A stretch of 64,000 nucleotides of DNA from Microseira sp041929235 (lineage in GTDB: Bacteria > Cyanobacteriota > Cyanobacteriia > Cyanobacteriales > Aerosakkonemataceae), in assembly GCF_041929235.1 (NCBI RefSeq), contig NZ_JBHFNP010000002.1, forward strand, positions 1 to 64,000. Reading direction: 5' to 3'. Shown one piece after another: positions 8,078 through 16,330 of this stretch (position 1 is the stretch's first letter; every line of letters begins with the position of its first letter). The notes under the pieces are model-generated. The model was not told the DNA's origin. It made no database searches and saw only the letters and a list, made by a program, of their open reading frames with translations. The position numbers and the translations under genes were made by a program.

Positions 8078-8827
8078 ATGAAAAAATCAGCAATTGCAGT
8101 TGTAACCAATTACGATTTCTCAGATAATGCTGATGCGATCAAGGCAAGTTTATCTCCTTACTTTGAAACAATTCTGATTGATAGTAGTTCTCCGTCGCCT
8201 CCCCGAACGGTTGATCTGATTGTGGCAAACCTTTACTATACTGGTTTGTGGAACGAGTCTGTGCGCGTTGCATTGCAGAAAGGTAAGCAGTGGTTACTAT
8301 TCGTTGCCTCTGATATTCAGATTCCAGATGTGAAACTTTTAGCCGACTGCATCGAATTAGTGCTGGCAGAAAAGCAGATCGGTGTCTACACTCCTTCACT
8401 TCGCTACGATTCAAGAATAGCGTTCGATTACTGCTATAATCGGGGTACGGGAAAAGTACGCGAATGCTATCTCTGTGAAGGCTTCTTTTTCTTGGCTCGT
8501 ACTGATATACTAGCAAAATTATACCCCGTGGATATACAAGCAAATACTTATGGTTGGGGGCTAGATGTAATGACAGCCTTTCATAGTTACCAGGCAGGGC
8601 TGAAAGTGGTAGTAGATGACAGAGTTGAGATATACCATCCAGCGTCAAGTCACCCTATACCCGTTAAAGAAGCGTACCGGCAAGTCAGGAAGTATTTGAA
8701 AGATGCCAATGCAATCGATTTTCTCGAACGTTCAAAGAAAATCATAAAGCAGAAAAAGAAACTAGATCGCATCCGAAAGCGTTTAGCCAGTATGATACCC
8801 TGGGTCAATAAAAAAGAAAATAAGTGA
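8078..8827 (+). CDS. Putative GT-A type glycosyltransferase
   Basis: This encodes 249 residues. The start at ATG 8078 (MKKSAIAVVTNYDFSDNAD) is chosen over the first in-frame ATG at 8036. The pattern fits a nucleotide-sugar transferase of GT2-like fold: an N-terminal beta strand, LLFVASDIQI with an SDI acidic motif where the DxD-like metal site would sit, and EGFFFLARTDIL followed by TYGWGLDV near the acceptor site. It has no membrane segment; the C-terminus is strongly basic (Lys/Arg-rich, about 40 residues), which may hold it at the membrane. It sits alone in an accessory patch. The fold assignment is moderate and the substrate unknown. Confidence 0.5.
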   Translation: MKKSAIAVVTNYDFSDNADAIKASLSPYFETILIDSSSPSPPRTVDLIVANLYYTGLWNESVRVALQKGKQWLLFVASDIQIPDVKLLADCIELVLAEKQIGVYTPSLRYDSRIAFDYCYNRGTGKVRECYLCEGFFFLARTDILAKLYPVDIQANTYGWGLDVMTAFHSYQAGLKVVVDDRVEIYHPASSHPIPVKEAYRQVRKYLKDANAIDFLERSKKIIKQKKKLDRIRKRLASMIPWVNKKENK

Positions 8828-8834
8828 TGTAGTT

Positions 8835-9082
8835 TTATCCTACTTTCAAACTAACAACGAAAACATCCCAAGGCGGCATTTGAGCTGTGTCGCAATAGGC
8901 ACGAAGATAGGGGAGGCGAAGTCGCCTTCAGCGGACTCAACAATTAAACCATGCTGGCTAACATATTCGTAGTCACTGTGCAGCAGAAAGTGAACTTCAA
9001 AACCCGCCCTTTGCAGGCGCGCACCATAGAACCCACCCAGCGCACCAGTGCCAAGAATAGCGTAATTACAATGTCGGATCAT
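8835..9082 (-). pseudogene. Remnant of 2-dehydropantoate 2-reductase (PanE/ApbA family)
   Basis: The first 60 codons match the NADP-binding start of PanE/ApbA proteins: GTGALGGFYGARL, then HSDYEYVSQHG. After GDF the frame slips near GTGCC|TAT. In the next frame YCDTAQMPPWDVFVVSLK continues the family pattern for 18 residues before a stop at 8835-8837. A full enzyme has about 300 residues, so at least two thirds are missing. It is clearly dead. An intact family member makes pantoate for coenzyme A, or a related 2-oxo acid reduction. Confidence 0.8.
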
Positions 9083-9149
9083 ACGTTGATACTTTGCACG
9101 TTCCTGCCTAAAATTAATCTCAGATCAAAAATCTGTTTAATATCTAATT

Positions 9150-10106
9150 ATGAGCCACCGTCCCATTATCCTTGGCATTGTTGGCGATAGCGCTGCCGGA
9201 AAAACCACGCTGACTAGAGGCATCGCCCAGGTATTGGGACTAAACAATGTTACGGTAATCTGTACGGATGATTATCATCGCTACGATCGCCGCCAGCGTG
9301 CCGAAGTTGGCATCACGGCTTTGCACCCGGACTGCAACTACTTGGATATTATGCAGCAGCACTTAAACTTGCTGCGGACGGGACAACCGATTCTAAAACC
9401 AATTTACAGCCATAAAACGGGGACGTTTGAGCCGCCGGAGTATGTCAAACCCAACAAATTTGTCATGGTTGAAGGTTTGTTGGGTTATGCTACCCGTGGT
9501 GCGCGGGACTGCTTTGATGTGAAGGTGTACCTCGCACCGCCGGAATGGTTGCGGTTTAAGTGGAAGGTAAAGCGCGATACGATGAAGCGGGGCTACAAGG
9601 AGGAAGAAGTTCTCGCCGAACTGAGAAAACGCGAACCCGACTCGGAACAGTTTATCCGTCCTCAGCGCCAATATGCCGATGTGGTGGTGAGTTTCTACCC
9701 GCCTGAAGATGTATCAAATGAAGATTATTCACGCCTGAACGTGCGCTTGGTACTTAGACCGACGATTCCCCACCCAGACTTGACGGAAATTTTCGATCAA
9801 ACCGCTGCTAAAACTATGCCAGCGATTCGTCTAGGATTGGATCGGGATATGGGTAAGCCTGTTGACGTCCTGGAAGTCGATAGTCACGCCACTAGCAATC
9901 AAGTCAAAGAGTTAGAGAAGCTTCTATGCAGCGAAATTCCCGACTTATTGCCCTACTGTAGCCTGGACGCCGATCGGGAACTGGGCAAAATTACCGGGAC
10001 TACTGGGGAAACCCTCCAAAGTTACCCCCTGGCTTTGACTCAGCTATTGGTAGCCTATCACATGCTGAAGGCGACTCAGTTAGTTAGTATAGGACATTAC
10101 CGCTAG
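9150..10106 (+). CDS. Phosphoribulokinase/uridine kinase-like protein (second PRK-type paralogue)
   Basis: This P-loop kinase of 318 residues has GDSAAGKTT at 12-20, then CTDDYHRYDR, IYSHKTGTFEPPE, VEGLLGY and PQRQYADVVVSF, an arrangement like Calvin-cycle phosphoribulokinase. It differs from the main cyanobacterial PRK: the P-loop cysteine used for thioredoxin/CP12 control is absent (SAAG), and the GLHP motif is GLLG. It is therefore probably a paralogue acting on another phosphorylatable substrate, or an unregulated kinase, not the Calvin-cycle enzyme. Its last codons overlap by 4 bp, tail to tail, with a small membrane gene on the other strand. Confidence 0.8.
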   Translation: MSHRPIILGIVGDSAAGKTTLTRGIAQVLGLNNVTVICTDDYHRYDRRQRAEVGITALHPDCNYLDIMQQHLNLLRTGQPILKPIYSHKTGTFEPPEYVKPNKFVMVEGLLGYATRGARDCFDVKVYLAPPEWLRFKWKVKRDTMKRGYKEEEVLAELRKREPDSEQFIRPQRQYADVVVSFYPPEDVSNEDYSRLNVRLVLRPTIPHPDLTEIFDQTAAKTMPAIRLGLDRDMGKPVDVLEVDSHATSNQVKELEKLLCSEIPDLLPYCSLDADRELGKITGTTGETLQSYPLALTQLLVAYHMLKATQLVSIGHYR

Positions 10107-10261
10107 CTCTGCGTAATTTCCGCAGGGGGAGGGAGTTGGCTTAGAGGGGCGGGTTGCATTTCGCCGCGAAAGTCTAGGAGTTGGACGAGGAGTAAGTAGG
10201 CGAGCGCTAAAATAACTGAAATCGCCCCTGTAATAATTGCTACGACTTTTGACCGATTCAT
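10103..10261 (-). CDS. Small single-pass membrane protein (52 residues)
   Basis: The frame from ATG 10261 reads MNRSKVVAII with a hydrophobic helix at residues 6-30 (IISVILALAYLLLVQLL type), followed by a short Pro-rich tail. It is short but codon-like, has a classic positive-inside N-terminus and no competing frame except the very end of the kinase gene, with which it shares CTAG (10103-10106). The family is unknown. Convergent transcription means the two genes probably share a termination zone. Confidence 0.55.
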   Translation of the reverse strand: MNRSKVVAIITGAISVILALAYLLLVQLLDFRGEMQPAPLSQLPPPAEITQS

Positions 10262-10480
10262 AGGAATGCTTAAGTTTTGATGAACGGGATGTAAACTATT
10301 GTAACTATCTGGCGCTCGCGCGGTGCAAGGCGAATCGAGGGAGCAGCATCAATTACGGGGTAGGGGCAAGGCATCAATAAGTTTCGTCCCTAACCCGAAA
10401 TTATTTAATGCCGTGCCCCTACAATCTTGGTCGGTGTTATTGCGATTGATAAAACATTTAACCTTTGATCGATAAACGCC

Positions 10481-10514
10481 AGAAACCGGGTTTTTTTGGA
10501 AAAACCCGGTTTCT
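10481..10514. repeat. AGAAACC-GGGTTT palindromic repeat (copy 1)
   Basis: Inverted repeat AGAAACCGGGTTTTT...AAAAACCCGGTTTCT. The same palindrome recurs at 11413, 12418, 24232, 30153, 32189, 52771 and 62552, and inside the MITE at 16153. It forms a strong stem and often lies just after a gene end, so it may work as a transcription terminator. Confidence 0.8.
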
Positions 10515-10533
10515 AGGGTATGTGGCGCTCTCT

Positions 10534-10613
10534 CTTTAATCCCTAATTTTCACATTCAGCTCGTGCATATATGGGCGCACCTTTTCCATTATCCTTATAG
10601 TACCACAAATTTT
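10534..10613. repeat. 80-bp direct repeat, left copy
   Basis: This begins CTTTAATCCCTAATTTT and ends ACCACAAATTT. It is nearly identical to 11305-11383. The pair flanks the Uma2 gene. Read on the minus strand, both copies end in the same peptide-like frame (LWYYKDNGKGAPIYAR) and a TAG stop. Confidence 0.85.
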
Positions 10614-10626
10614 AGAAATTGATCCT

Positions 10627-11217
10627 ATGCAAACTCAAACTCAAAAACGTTCCTACACACCAGAGGAATATCTGGAATTAGAAGAGACTGCCGAATACAA
10701 AAGCGAATACCGAGATGGAGAAATAGTGCCAATGACAGGCAAAACAACCAACCACAACGAAATCGCGTTGAATTTTTGCACCAACTTCAAATTTAATATG
10801 AAGGGGCAAAATTACAAAATCTATATGGGTGATGTGAAGTTGTGGATACCGCGTTATCGTCTATACACCTATCCGGATGTGATGGTGATTCAAGGCGCGC
10901 CTGTTTATGATGGGAAACGCACTACAACCGTTACCAATCCTTTGATGATTTTGGAAGTTTTGTCAAAATCGACTAAAAATTATGACAAAACAGATAAGTT
11001 TCGATTTTATCGATCGATTCCCGATTTAAAAGAATATGTTCTGGTTGACCAATACGAATATCACATCGAACAGTTTGCTAAAAACTCTGAGGGGCAATGG
11101 GTTTTAACTGAATATGAGTCTGAAGACGCTGTTTTATCTTTAAAATCGATTCAGTTTCAAATTTCGTTCCAGGATATTTACGCCGGGGTTAATTTTGAGA
11201 GCGATGAAGAAGAATAG
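10627..11217 (+). CDS. Uma2-family (DUF820) putative restriction-like nuclease
   Basis: This encodes 196 residues, the usual family length. The PD-(D/E)XK-like core is visible: YTYPDVMVIQ supplies the first acidic residue and LEVLSKST the E-x-[VK]-type partner; the N-terminal YTPEEYLELEE and YRDGEIVPM are family hallmarks. Uma2 genes are very numerous in cyanobacteria and their role is unsettled (suspected nuclease, often mobile). It is translated directly after the left copy of an 80-bp direct repeat and followed by the second copy, suggesting the gene arrived with, or inside, a repeated unit. Confidence 0.88.
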   Translation: MQTQTQKRSYTPEEYLELEETAEYKSEYRDGEIVPMTGKTTNHNEIALNFCTNFKFNMKGQNYKIYMGDVKLWIPRYRLYTYPDVMVIQGAPVYDGKRTTTVTNPLMILEVLSKSTKNYDKTDKFRFYRSIPDLKEYVLVDQYEYHIEQFAKNSEGQWVLTEYESEDAVLSLKSIQFQISFQDIYAGVNFESDEEE

Positions 11218-11304
11218 CAAGTTATACAAGGTGGAGGGATGCGCCGGCGTTCGCGCTAGCGTTGGGAGGCATATCGCTTGTAGCTAGTTGGTCGTGCTTA
11301 AACG

Positions 11305-11383
11305 CTTTAATCCCTAATTTTCCCATTCAGATCGTGCATATATGGGCGCACCTTTTCCATTATCCTTATAGTACCACAAATTT
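11305..11383. repeat. 80-bp direct repeat, right copy
   Basis: This is the partner of 10534-10613, differing at a few bases only. It is followed after 30 bp by another AAACCCGGTT palindrome (11413-11445); the left copy is preceded by one, so the whole unit looks mirror-flanked. Confidence 0.85.
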
Positions 11384-11412
11384 AGCATGTATAGCCATCG
11401 CATAAACACCAA

Positions 11413-11445
11413 AGAAACCGGGTTTTTTAGAAAAACCCGGTTGCT
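11413..11445. repeat. AGAAACCGGGTTT palindromic repeat (copy 2)
   Basis: AGAAACCGGGTTTTTTAGAAAAACCCGGTTGCT: one mismatch in the outer arm compared with the other copies. Confidence 0.75.
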
Positions 11446-11461
11446 GATGCGGCGACAACAG

Positions 11462-11491
11462 AAAAAAATGCCATCGATTGAACGATGGCAT
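11462..11491 (-). terminator. Intrinsic terminator of ndk
   Basis: On the minus strand a perfect 9-bp stem (ATGCCATCG/CGATGGCAT) with a 6-base loop is followed by a run of T residues (A-run at 11462-11468 on the plus strand). It lies about 20 bp after the ndk stop. Confidence 0.85.
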
Positions 11492-11513
11492 GATTTCAAA
11501 CTAAATCAGCAAC

Positions 11514-11966
11514 CTATTTTTCGTATAACCAAGAAGTAATACTCGGTTGCCAACTTACTAATTCTTCGTCTTTAAACCACAGACTAACTTCGCGACGGGC
11601 GGTTTCAATCGCATCGGAACCGTGGATCAGGTTGCGACCAATACTAACTCCGAAATCACCGCGAATTGTACCCGGTTCAGCCGTGAGGGGGTTGGTAGCG
11701 CCGATGATTTTGCGTGCGGATGCGACGACGCCCTCACCTTCCCACACCATCGCTACGACGGGACCAGAGGTGATAAAGTCAACTAAACCGGAGAAAAATG
11801 GCCTTTCCCGGTGAACGTCGTAGTGCTGTTCGGCGAGTTCGCGGCTGACTTGCATTAGCTTTAAGCCAACTAGGGTAAAACCTTTGGTTTCAAACCGCCG
11901 GATAATCTCGCCGACGAGTTGGCGTTGGACGCCATCGGGTTTGACTGCTAGAAATGTCCGTTCCAC
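11514..11966 (-). CDS. ndk: Nucleoside diphosphate kinase
   Basis: Ndk moves the gamma-phosphate from ATP to other (d)NDPs through a phosphohistidine. The 150 residues are full length and highly conserved: VKPDGVQRQLVGEI near the start, the NPLTAEPGTIRGDF loop, and the active-site His115 in NLIHGSDAIETA. It is a cytoplasmic housekeeping enzyme, monocistronic, with a clear terminator behind it. Confidence 0.97.
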   Translation of the reverse strand: MERTFLAVKPDGVQRQLVGEIIRRFETKGFTLVGLKLMQVSRELAEQHYDVHRERPFFSGLVDFITSGPVVAMVWEGEGVVASARKIIGATNPLTAEPGTIRGDFGVSIGRNLIHGSDAIETARREVSLWFKDEELVSWQPSITSWLYEK

Positions 11967-12009
11967 TCTAAATACCTGCGCGTTACAATTCGGGTTCCAG
12001 CCTAGTATC

Positions 12010-12385
12010 GTGAACTACCCACTCCTACCTCGGTCAGGTGTGGGCTTCCCAATTCATCGAGAATTGCCAAGAGAACTACCTAGTTCTTTTGGTCTCACAT
12101 TCCCTCCAAGGGCAGAAGTCCTGGTTCCCAAGACCCATAACTTGCTCTTGCAACCTGTGCCTATTAGCTTGGTTCTCGCTTGCGGCAGTGAGGGTCAAGA
12201 TGGTTCAACTTTACCACAGGAGGTTGCGAGTTTCGTCGCTGTTCCCCTCCCGAGTGCTAAGTCCTGCGGACACGCGCAAGGGACGCACATTGGTCAGGGA
12301 ACGCTCTACAAGCTCGCGAGCATTCATCTCCTCTCGCTCCCGCACAGCGGTGAGCGAGAGGCTTCTGCTGTTGAAGTTAAAGCTT
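12010..12385 (-). mobile_element. TnpB-less IS200/IS605-like 3'-end element (copy B)
   Basis: Read on the minus strand it starts GCAGAAGCCTCTCGCTC with a self-complementary GAGCGAGAGG, then GAGATGAATGCTCGCGAGC, and ends in a CCCAC/GTGGG stem and GGGTAGTTCAC at 12010. The upstream codons read like a protein end (KALTSTAEASRSP), as expected if the piece is the 3' tail of a lost tnpB plus its reRNA. The gap 11967-12572 holds no other gene; two long open frames on the plus strand are only shadows of this GC-rich structure. Confidence 0.5.
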
Positions 12386-12417
12386 TTGGGGATACTTTTA
12401 TCAAGAAGCTAGCTGGA

Positions 12418-12485
12418 AAGAAACCCGGTTTTTAGGAAAAATTCTGGGTTTGGCGGCTAGACATTGACGAAAAAACCGGGTTTCT
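12418..12485. repeat. AAACCCGGTTT palindromic repeat (copy 3, wide loop)
   Basis: AAGAAACCCGGTTTTT and AAAACCGGGTTTCT are separated by about 38 bp, directly beside copy B of the TnpB-like element. Confidence 0.65.
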
Positions 12486-12602
12486 AGCCATCGTCTCGTT
12501 GTTGGTGCAAAAATTATGTCAAAAGTAGTGGGAAAACCGACGATGCAAGGGTTGTAGATGCGCTAAACTGACATGTCGGTAGTTGTTGCATGGGGGATAG
12601 AC

Positions 12603-14618
12603 ATGGGGGCACAGCCGACGACGGATCAAAAGGGTGTTGAAGACCGAGTACGAAATTCTGTTGATTCATTATCGTTGGCAGAGGCTAAGTCTTTGATGCT
12701 TTTGCCTGCTGCGGCACGGGAAATGACCAAAAAATGGACGATGGAAGATAGCGAAGCATTGTACCGCATACAAGGCTGGGGCGAACCGTATTTCTCGATT
12801 AATGCGGCGGGTCACGTGACGGTGTCTCCCAAGGGGGAACGCGGCGGTTCGCTGGATTTATTTGAACTGGTGAAGGCGCTAAAACAGCGCAATTTGGGGC
12901 TTCCCCTGCTGATCCGATTTTCGGATATTTTGGAAGACCGCATCGAAAGGTTGAATGCTTGCTTTGCCAAAGCGATCGCGCGCTACAATTACCCCGGTTC
13001 CTACCGAGGCGTGTTCCCGGTAAAATGCAACCAGCAGCGCCATCTAGTTGAAGATTTGGTACGGTTTGGCAAACCCCATCAGTTTGGTTTAGAAGCGGGT
13101 TCAAAACCCGAATTGATGATTGCTTTAGCGCTGTTGGATACTCCCGGTGCTTTAATTGTCTGCAACGGCTACAAGGATCGCGAATACATTGAAACGGCAA
13201 TGTTAGCCCAGCGACTGGGACAACTGCCGTTAATTGTCCTGGAACAAATCGAAGAAGTGCAAGTCGCGATTGAAGCTTCGCGCCAGTTGGGAATTAAGCC
13301 AATTTTAGGCGTGCGGGCGAAACTCAGTACTCAGGGAGTGGGACGCTGGGGGACTTCTACAGGCGATCGCGCGAAGTTCGGCCTCACTATACCAGAAATT
13401 ATCCAAGCTGTCGAACAATTACGCGGGGCTAACCTGTTAGACTCGTTGCAGCTGTTGCACTTCCATATCGGTTCGCAAATTTCCTCGATTAGCGTCATCA
13501 AAGAAGCCATCCGGGAAGCTAGTCAAATTTACGTCGAATTGGCGTTACTGGGAGCCGATATGAAATACCTTGATGTCGGTGGCGGATTGGGCGTGGACTA
13601 CGACGGTTCTCAAACCAACTTCTACGCCTCCAAAAATTACAACATGCAGAATTACGCCAACGACATCGTTGCCGAGTTAAAAGATGCTTGCGGCGAACGC
13701 AACGTATCCGTACCGACGCTGATTAGCGAAAGCGGACGTGCTGTCGCTTCCCACCAGTCGGTGCTGATTTTCGACGTACTCAGCACGAGTGAAGTCCCCC
13801 ACGAATCACCGGAACCCCCCCAAGACGGCGAATCTCCAGTGATTCGCTATCTTTGGGAAACTTACCAATCGATCAACGCCGAAAATTTCCAAGAATTTTA
13901 CCACGACGCGACGCAATTTAAAGAAGAGGCGATCAGTCGGTTTAATTTAGGGATTTTGCGCTTAACCGAACGCGCCAAAGCCGAGCGACTTTACTGGGCA
14001 TGTTGCCACAAAATTCTAGCAATTACGCGGCAGCAGGAATATGTTCCAGATGAGTTGGAAGACCTGGAAAAAATTATGGCTTCCATCTACTACGTGAATA
14101 TGTCTGTGTTCCAATCGGCGCCGGATTGTTGGGCGATTGACCAGCTGTTTCCAATTATGCCAATTCACCGGCTGGATGAAGAACCGACCCAGCGAGGAAT
14201 TTTGGCGGATTTGACTTGCGATAGCGATGGTAAAATCGATCGGTTTATTGACCTGCGGGATGTTAAGTCGGTATTAGAATTGCATCCGTTTAAGCCTGGA
14301 GAACCTTATTACTTAGGGATGTTCCTTAACGGTGCTTACCAAGAAATTATGGGAAATCTCCATAACTTATTTGGAGATACGAATACAGTCCACATCAAAC
14401 TGACGCCGAAAGGTTACCAGATCGAACATGTGGTCAAAGGGGATACGATGAAAGAAGTCTTGGGCTACGTGCAGTACGACGCCGAAGACTTGGTGGAGAA
14501 TATCCGCCGCCGCTGCGAGCAAGCACTATTGGAGAATCAGATTACGATTCCAGAATCCCAGTTGTTGTTGCAAAATTACGAACGCAGTTTGAGTCGTTAC
14601 ACGTATTTGTCGAGTTAG
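12603..14618 (+). CDS. speA: Biosynthetic arginine decarboxylase
   Basis: SpeA converts arginine to agmatine, the entry to polyamines in cyanobacteria. This is a PLP-dependent fold-III enzyme of about 671 residues. Visible features are the PLP lysine in GVFPVKCNQQ (about residue 141), the barrel segments LGVRAKLSTQGVG and LQLLHFHIGSQISSI, the glycine loop DVGGGLGVDYDG, SESGRAV, and the active-site cysteine region LTCDSDGKID. The ATG at 12603 (MGAQPT) is preferred, with GGGGGAT upstream; an in-frame ATG at 12573 would add ten residues. The gene is convergent with the next one across an STRR block. Confidence 0.95.
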   Translation: MGAQPTTDQKGVEDRVRNSVDSLSLAEAKSLMLLPAAAREMTKKWTMEDSEALYRIQGWGEPYFSINAAGHVTVSPKGERGGSLDLFELVKALKQRNLGLPLLIRFSDILEDRIERLNACFAKAIARYNYPGSYRGVFPVKCNQQRHLVEDLVRFGKPHQFGLEAGSKPELMIALALLDTPGALIVCNGYKDREYIETAMLAQRLGQLPLIVLEQIEEVQVAIEASRQLGIKPILGVRAKLSTQGVGRWGTSTGDRAKFGLTIPEIIQAVEQLRGANLLDSLQLLHFHIGSQISSISVIKEAIREASQIYVELALLGADMKYLDVGGGLGVDYDGSQTNFYASKNYNMQNYANDIVAELKDACGERNVSVPTLISESGRAVASHQSVLIFDVLSTSEVPHESPEPPQDGESPVIRYLWETYQSINAENFQEFYHDATQFKEEAISRFNLGILRLTERAKAERLYWACCHKILAITRQQEYVPDELEDLEKIMASIYYVNMSVFQSAPDCWAIDQLFPIMPIHRLDEEPTQRGILADLTCDSDGKIDRFIDLRDVKSVLELHPFKPGEPYYLGMFLNGAYQEIMGNLHNLFGDTNTVHIKLTPKGYQIEHVVKGDTMKEVLGYVQYDAEDLVENIRRRCEQALLENQITIPESQLLLQNYERSLSRYTYLSS

Positions 14619-14703
14619 GTAATAGGTAATAGGTAATTGGTAATTGGTAATTGGGTATCTCCAATCTAAAATTACCAATTACCCATTACCCATTACCCAT
14701 TAC
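14617..14703. repeat. STRR block between convergent genes
   Basis: GGTAATT/GGTAATA heptamers are followed by their inverse ATTACCC heptamers, giving a large potential hairpin between speA and the pyrophosphorylase gene. The stop codon and last three residues of the latter are read from the repeat. Confidence 0.85.
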
Positions 14704-15853
14704 CGAGTAATTCAGCGATCGCTCGTTGTTCTTCAGGTTCTTCGGTAGGGAATTCCTGACGCCGGTCGGTAATCAGCCAGTTTAAAGCGGCTGCTTCTAC
14801 ATCAATCGATGCACCCGTTTTATCGATGCAGTGGCGACCAAATACCAGCTTGTCTACTAAACGCACCCCTGGCCCCAAGCGGGAGTAATCAAAGATAATG
14901 CTGTTATCGATGGTGGCTCCTTTGCAGACCCAGCAATTTGGCCCGATCATCGTCGGCCCGATAATTTTAACGCCGTCTTCGATATGGGTCATGCCGCCGA
15001 TGTATACTGGTCCTGTGATGTCCACCTTGTCCCAGTTCGCCGCCACGTTTAGCCCCGCGTAGACGCCGGGACGCACTTGATGTCCTGGAATTGAGACGTT
15101 TTTGACTTTCCCCTTTAACACGTCGCGAATGGCTTGCCAGTAGTCGGGAACCTTACCGATATCCACCCATTGGAAGTCCATGCTGACGGCGTAGAAAGGG
15201 GCGTTGATTTCCACCAGTTTGGGGAATAACTGGCTACCGATGTCGTATTCGACGCCAGAGGGGATGTAATCCAACACTTCTGGCTCAAAAATGTAGATGC
15301 CGGTGTTAATGTTGGTGCTGAGGGCTGCTTCTACTTTTGGCTTTTCTTGGAAAGCTTTGATGCGACCTTCTTCGTCGGTGACGACTACCCCGTAGCTAGA
15401 AACTTCTTCGCGGGGGACGGTTTTCATCACCACGGTAGCGATCGCGCCTTTTGATTTGTGCCATTTCACCGCAGCGGTTAAATCCAGGTCAATTAAGGCA
15501 TCGCCGCACAGCACCACAAAGGTATCATCGAAGAATGGGGCAAAGTCTTGGATGCGACGCATCCCACCCGCCGAACCGATTGCTTCTCCCACCAACTTGC
15601 CTTCAACGATTCGACCTTCAAAAGAATAGGCAATTTGGACTCCAAAGCGCTGACCATCGCGGAAATAGTTTTCTATTTCATCGGCTAGGTGGCTGACGTT
15701 GACCACGATTTCGTCAAAACCGTGTTGGCGCAGCAATTCGACCAAAAACTCCATCACTGGTTTTTGCAGGATTGGAATTAGAGGCTTGGGAATTGTGTGA
15801 GTGATTGGACGGACGCGGGTACCTTTCCCAGCCGCCAGAATCATGGCTTTCAT
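14693..15853 (-). CDS. Sugar-phosphate nucleotidyltransferase (mannose-1-phosphate guanylyltransferase-like)
   Basis: This joins a sugar-1-phosphate to a nucleotide, giving an NDP-sugar for polysaccharides; GDP-mannose is most likely, but other sugars are possible. It has 386 residues. The nucleotidyltransferase signature MILAAGKGTRVRPIT is at residues 4-18, followed by PKPLIPI, the acidic LCGDALIDLD and FQEKP. From about residue 255 there is a left-handed beta-helix with hexapeptide turns (GPVYIGG, IIGPTMIGPNC, IDNSIIF). ATG 15853 is preferred to the TTG one codon earlier. The C-terminal ...LLGNG and the stop come from an STRR repeat that has overrun the gene end. Confidence 0.88.
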   Translation of the reverse strand: MKAMILAAGKGTRVRPITHTIPKPLIPILQKPVMEFLVELLRQHGFDEIVVNVSHLADEIENYFRDGQRFGVQIAYSFEGRIVEGKLVGEAIGSAGGMRRIQDFAPFFDDTFVVLCGDALIDLDLTAAVKWHKSKGAIATVVMKTVPREEVSSYGVVVTDEEGRIKAFQEKPKVEAALSTNINTGIYIFEPEVLDYIPSGVEYDIGSQLFPKLVEINAPFYAVSMDFQWVDIGKVPDYWQAIRDVLKGKVKNVSIPGHQVRPGVYAGLNVAANWDKVDITGPVYIGGMTHIEDGVKIIGPTMIGPNCWVCKGATIDNSIIFDYSRLGPGVRLVDKLVFGRHCIDKTGASIDVEAAALNWLITDRRQEFPTEEPEEQRAIAELLGNG

Positions 15854-15979
15854 CAATATTTGTCCTTCAACCCTTGGCTACTAAAGTTGGGGGATTTGAT
15901 GGCAAATCAAATCTTCTGTTCAATTTTCTGTCAAGAGCGGGAATCATTGACAGATGTTCTAGCAATTTAGCTCTTCAAA

Positions 15980-16140
15980 CTGTTGACACTCCCCGCGCCT
16001 ATTGGTACGGGGATTCTTAAGACCTTTCAATCTTAATATCCCTATTTCTAGGGTTCTCCGGGCTCACCACACTTGCCACGAGGGCGTGGTGATACGCCAG
16101 TTGCTCGACTTGGGGTTTCCCCAAGACCGCACTGGCTCTC
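15980..16140 (+). other. Structured GC-rich segment, possible TnpB-type element remnant (E)
   Basis: A chain of stems lies here: CCCCG/CGGGG (15991-16012), CACCAC/GTGGTG (16065-16091), CTTGGGG/CCCCAAG (16109-16125) enclosed by GCCAGT/ACTGGC. The lead-in ACTGTTGACACTCCCCGC and GGGGATTCTTAA resemble sequences found at ends of cyanobacterial TnpB (IS1341-like) elements. There is no open frame of note. It could be an RNA-like remnant; evidence is pattern only. Confidence 0.35.
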
Positions 16141-16152
16141 CTCCTTACAGTT

Positions 16153-16257
16153 TCAGGACTTACGCAAAGAAACCGGGTTTCTCTGAAAAATCGTGGCAAG
16201 AGAACTAGAGATCGACGCAGAAACCCGGTTTCTGGGATCGTCGTGCGTAAGTCCTGA
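16153..16257. mobile_element. MITE with perfect 14-bp terminal inverted repeats (copy 1)
   Basis: The 105-bp element is bounded by TCAGGACTTACGCA and TGCGTAAGTCCTGA. Inside lies the AAACCGGGTTTCT palindrome in two halves. It has no coding capacity. Related, more or less decayed units lie at about 21550 and at 45532. Confidence 0.8.
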
Positions 16258-16330
16258 GTTTTTTGGGCCCAAGCGTGGTTTTACCCACAGGTTTTGCAAA
16301 GTCCCTGCATACCATAGCCAACGCTATGCT

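Noticed and set aside
8139..8648. 169-codon minus frame
   Set aside because: It is fully antisense to the glycosyltransferase-like gene, with no start site or family pattern.
11884..12435. Long plus-strand frames (183 and 124 codons) between ndk and speA
   Set aside because: They are antisense to ndk or to element B and have repetitive, protein-unlike composition.
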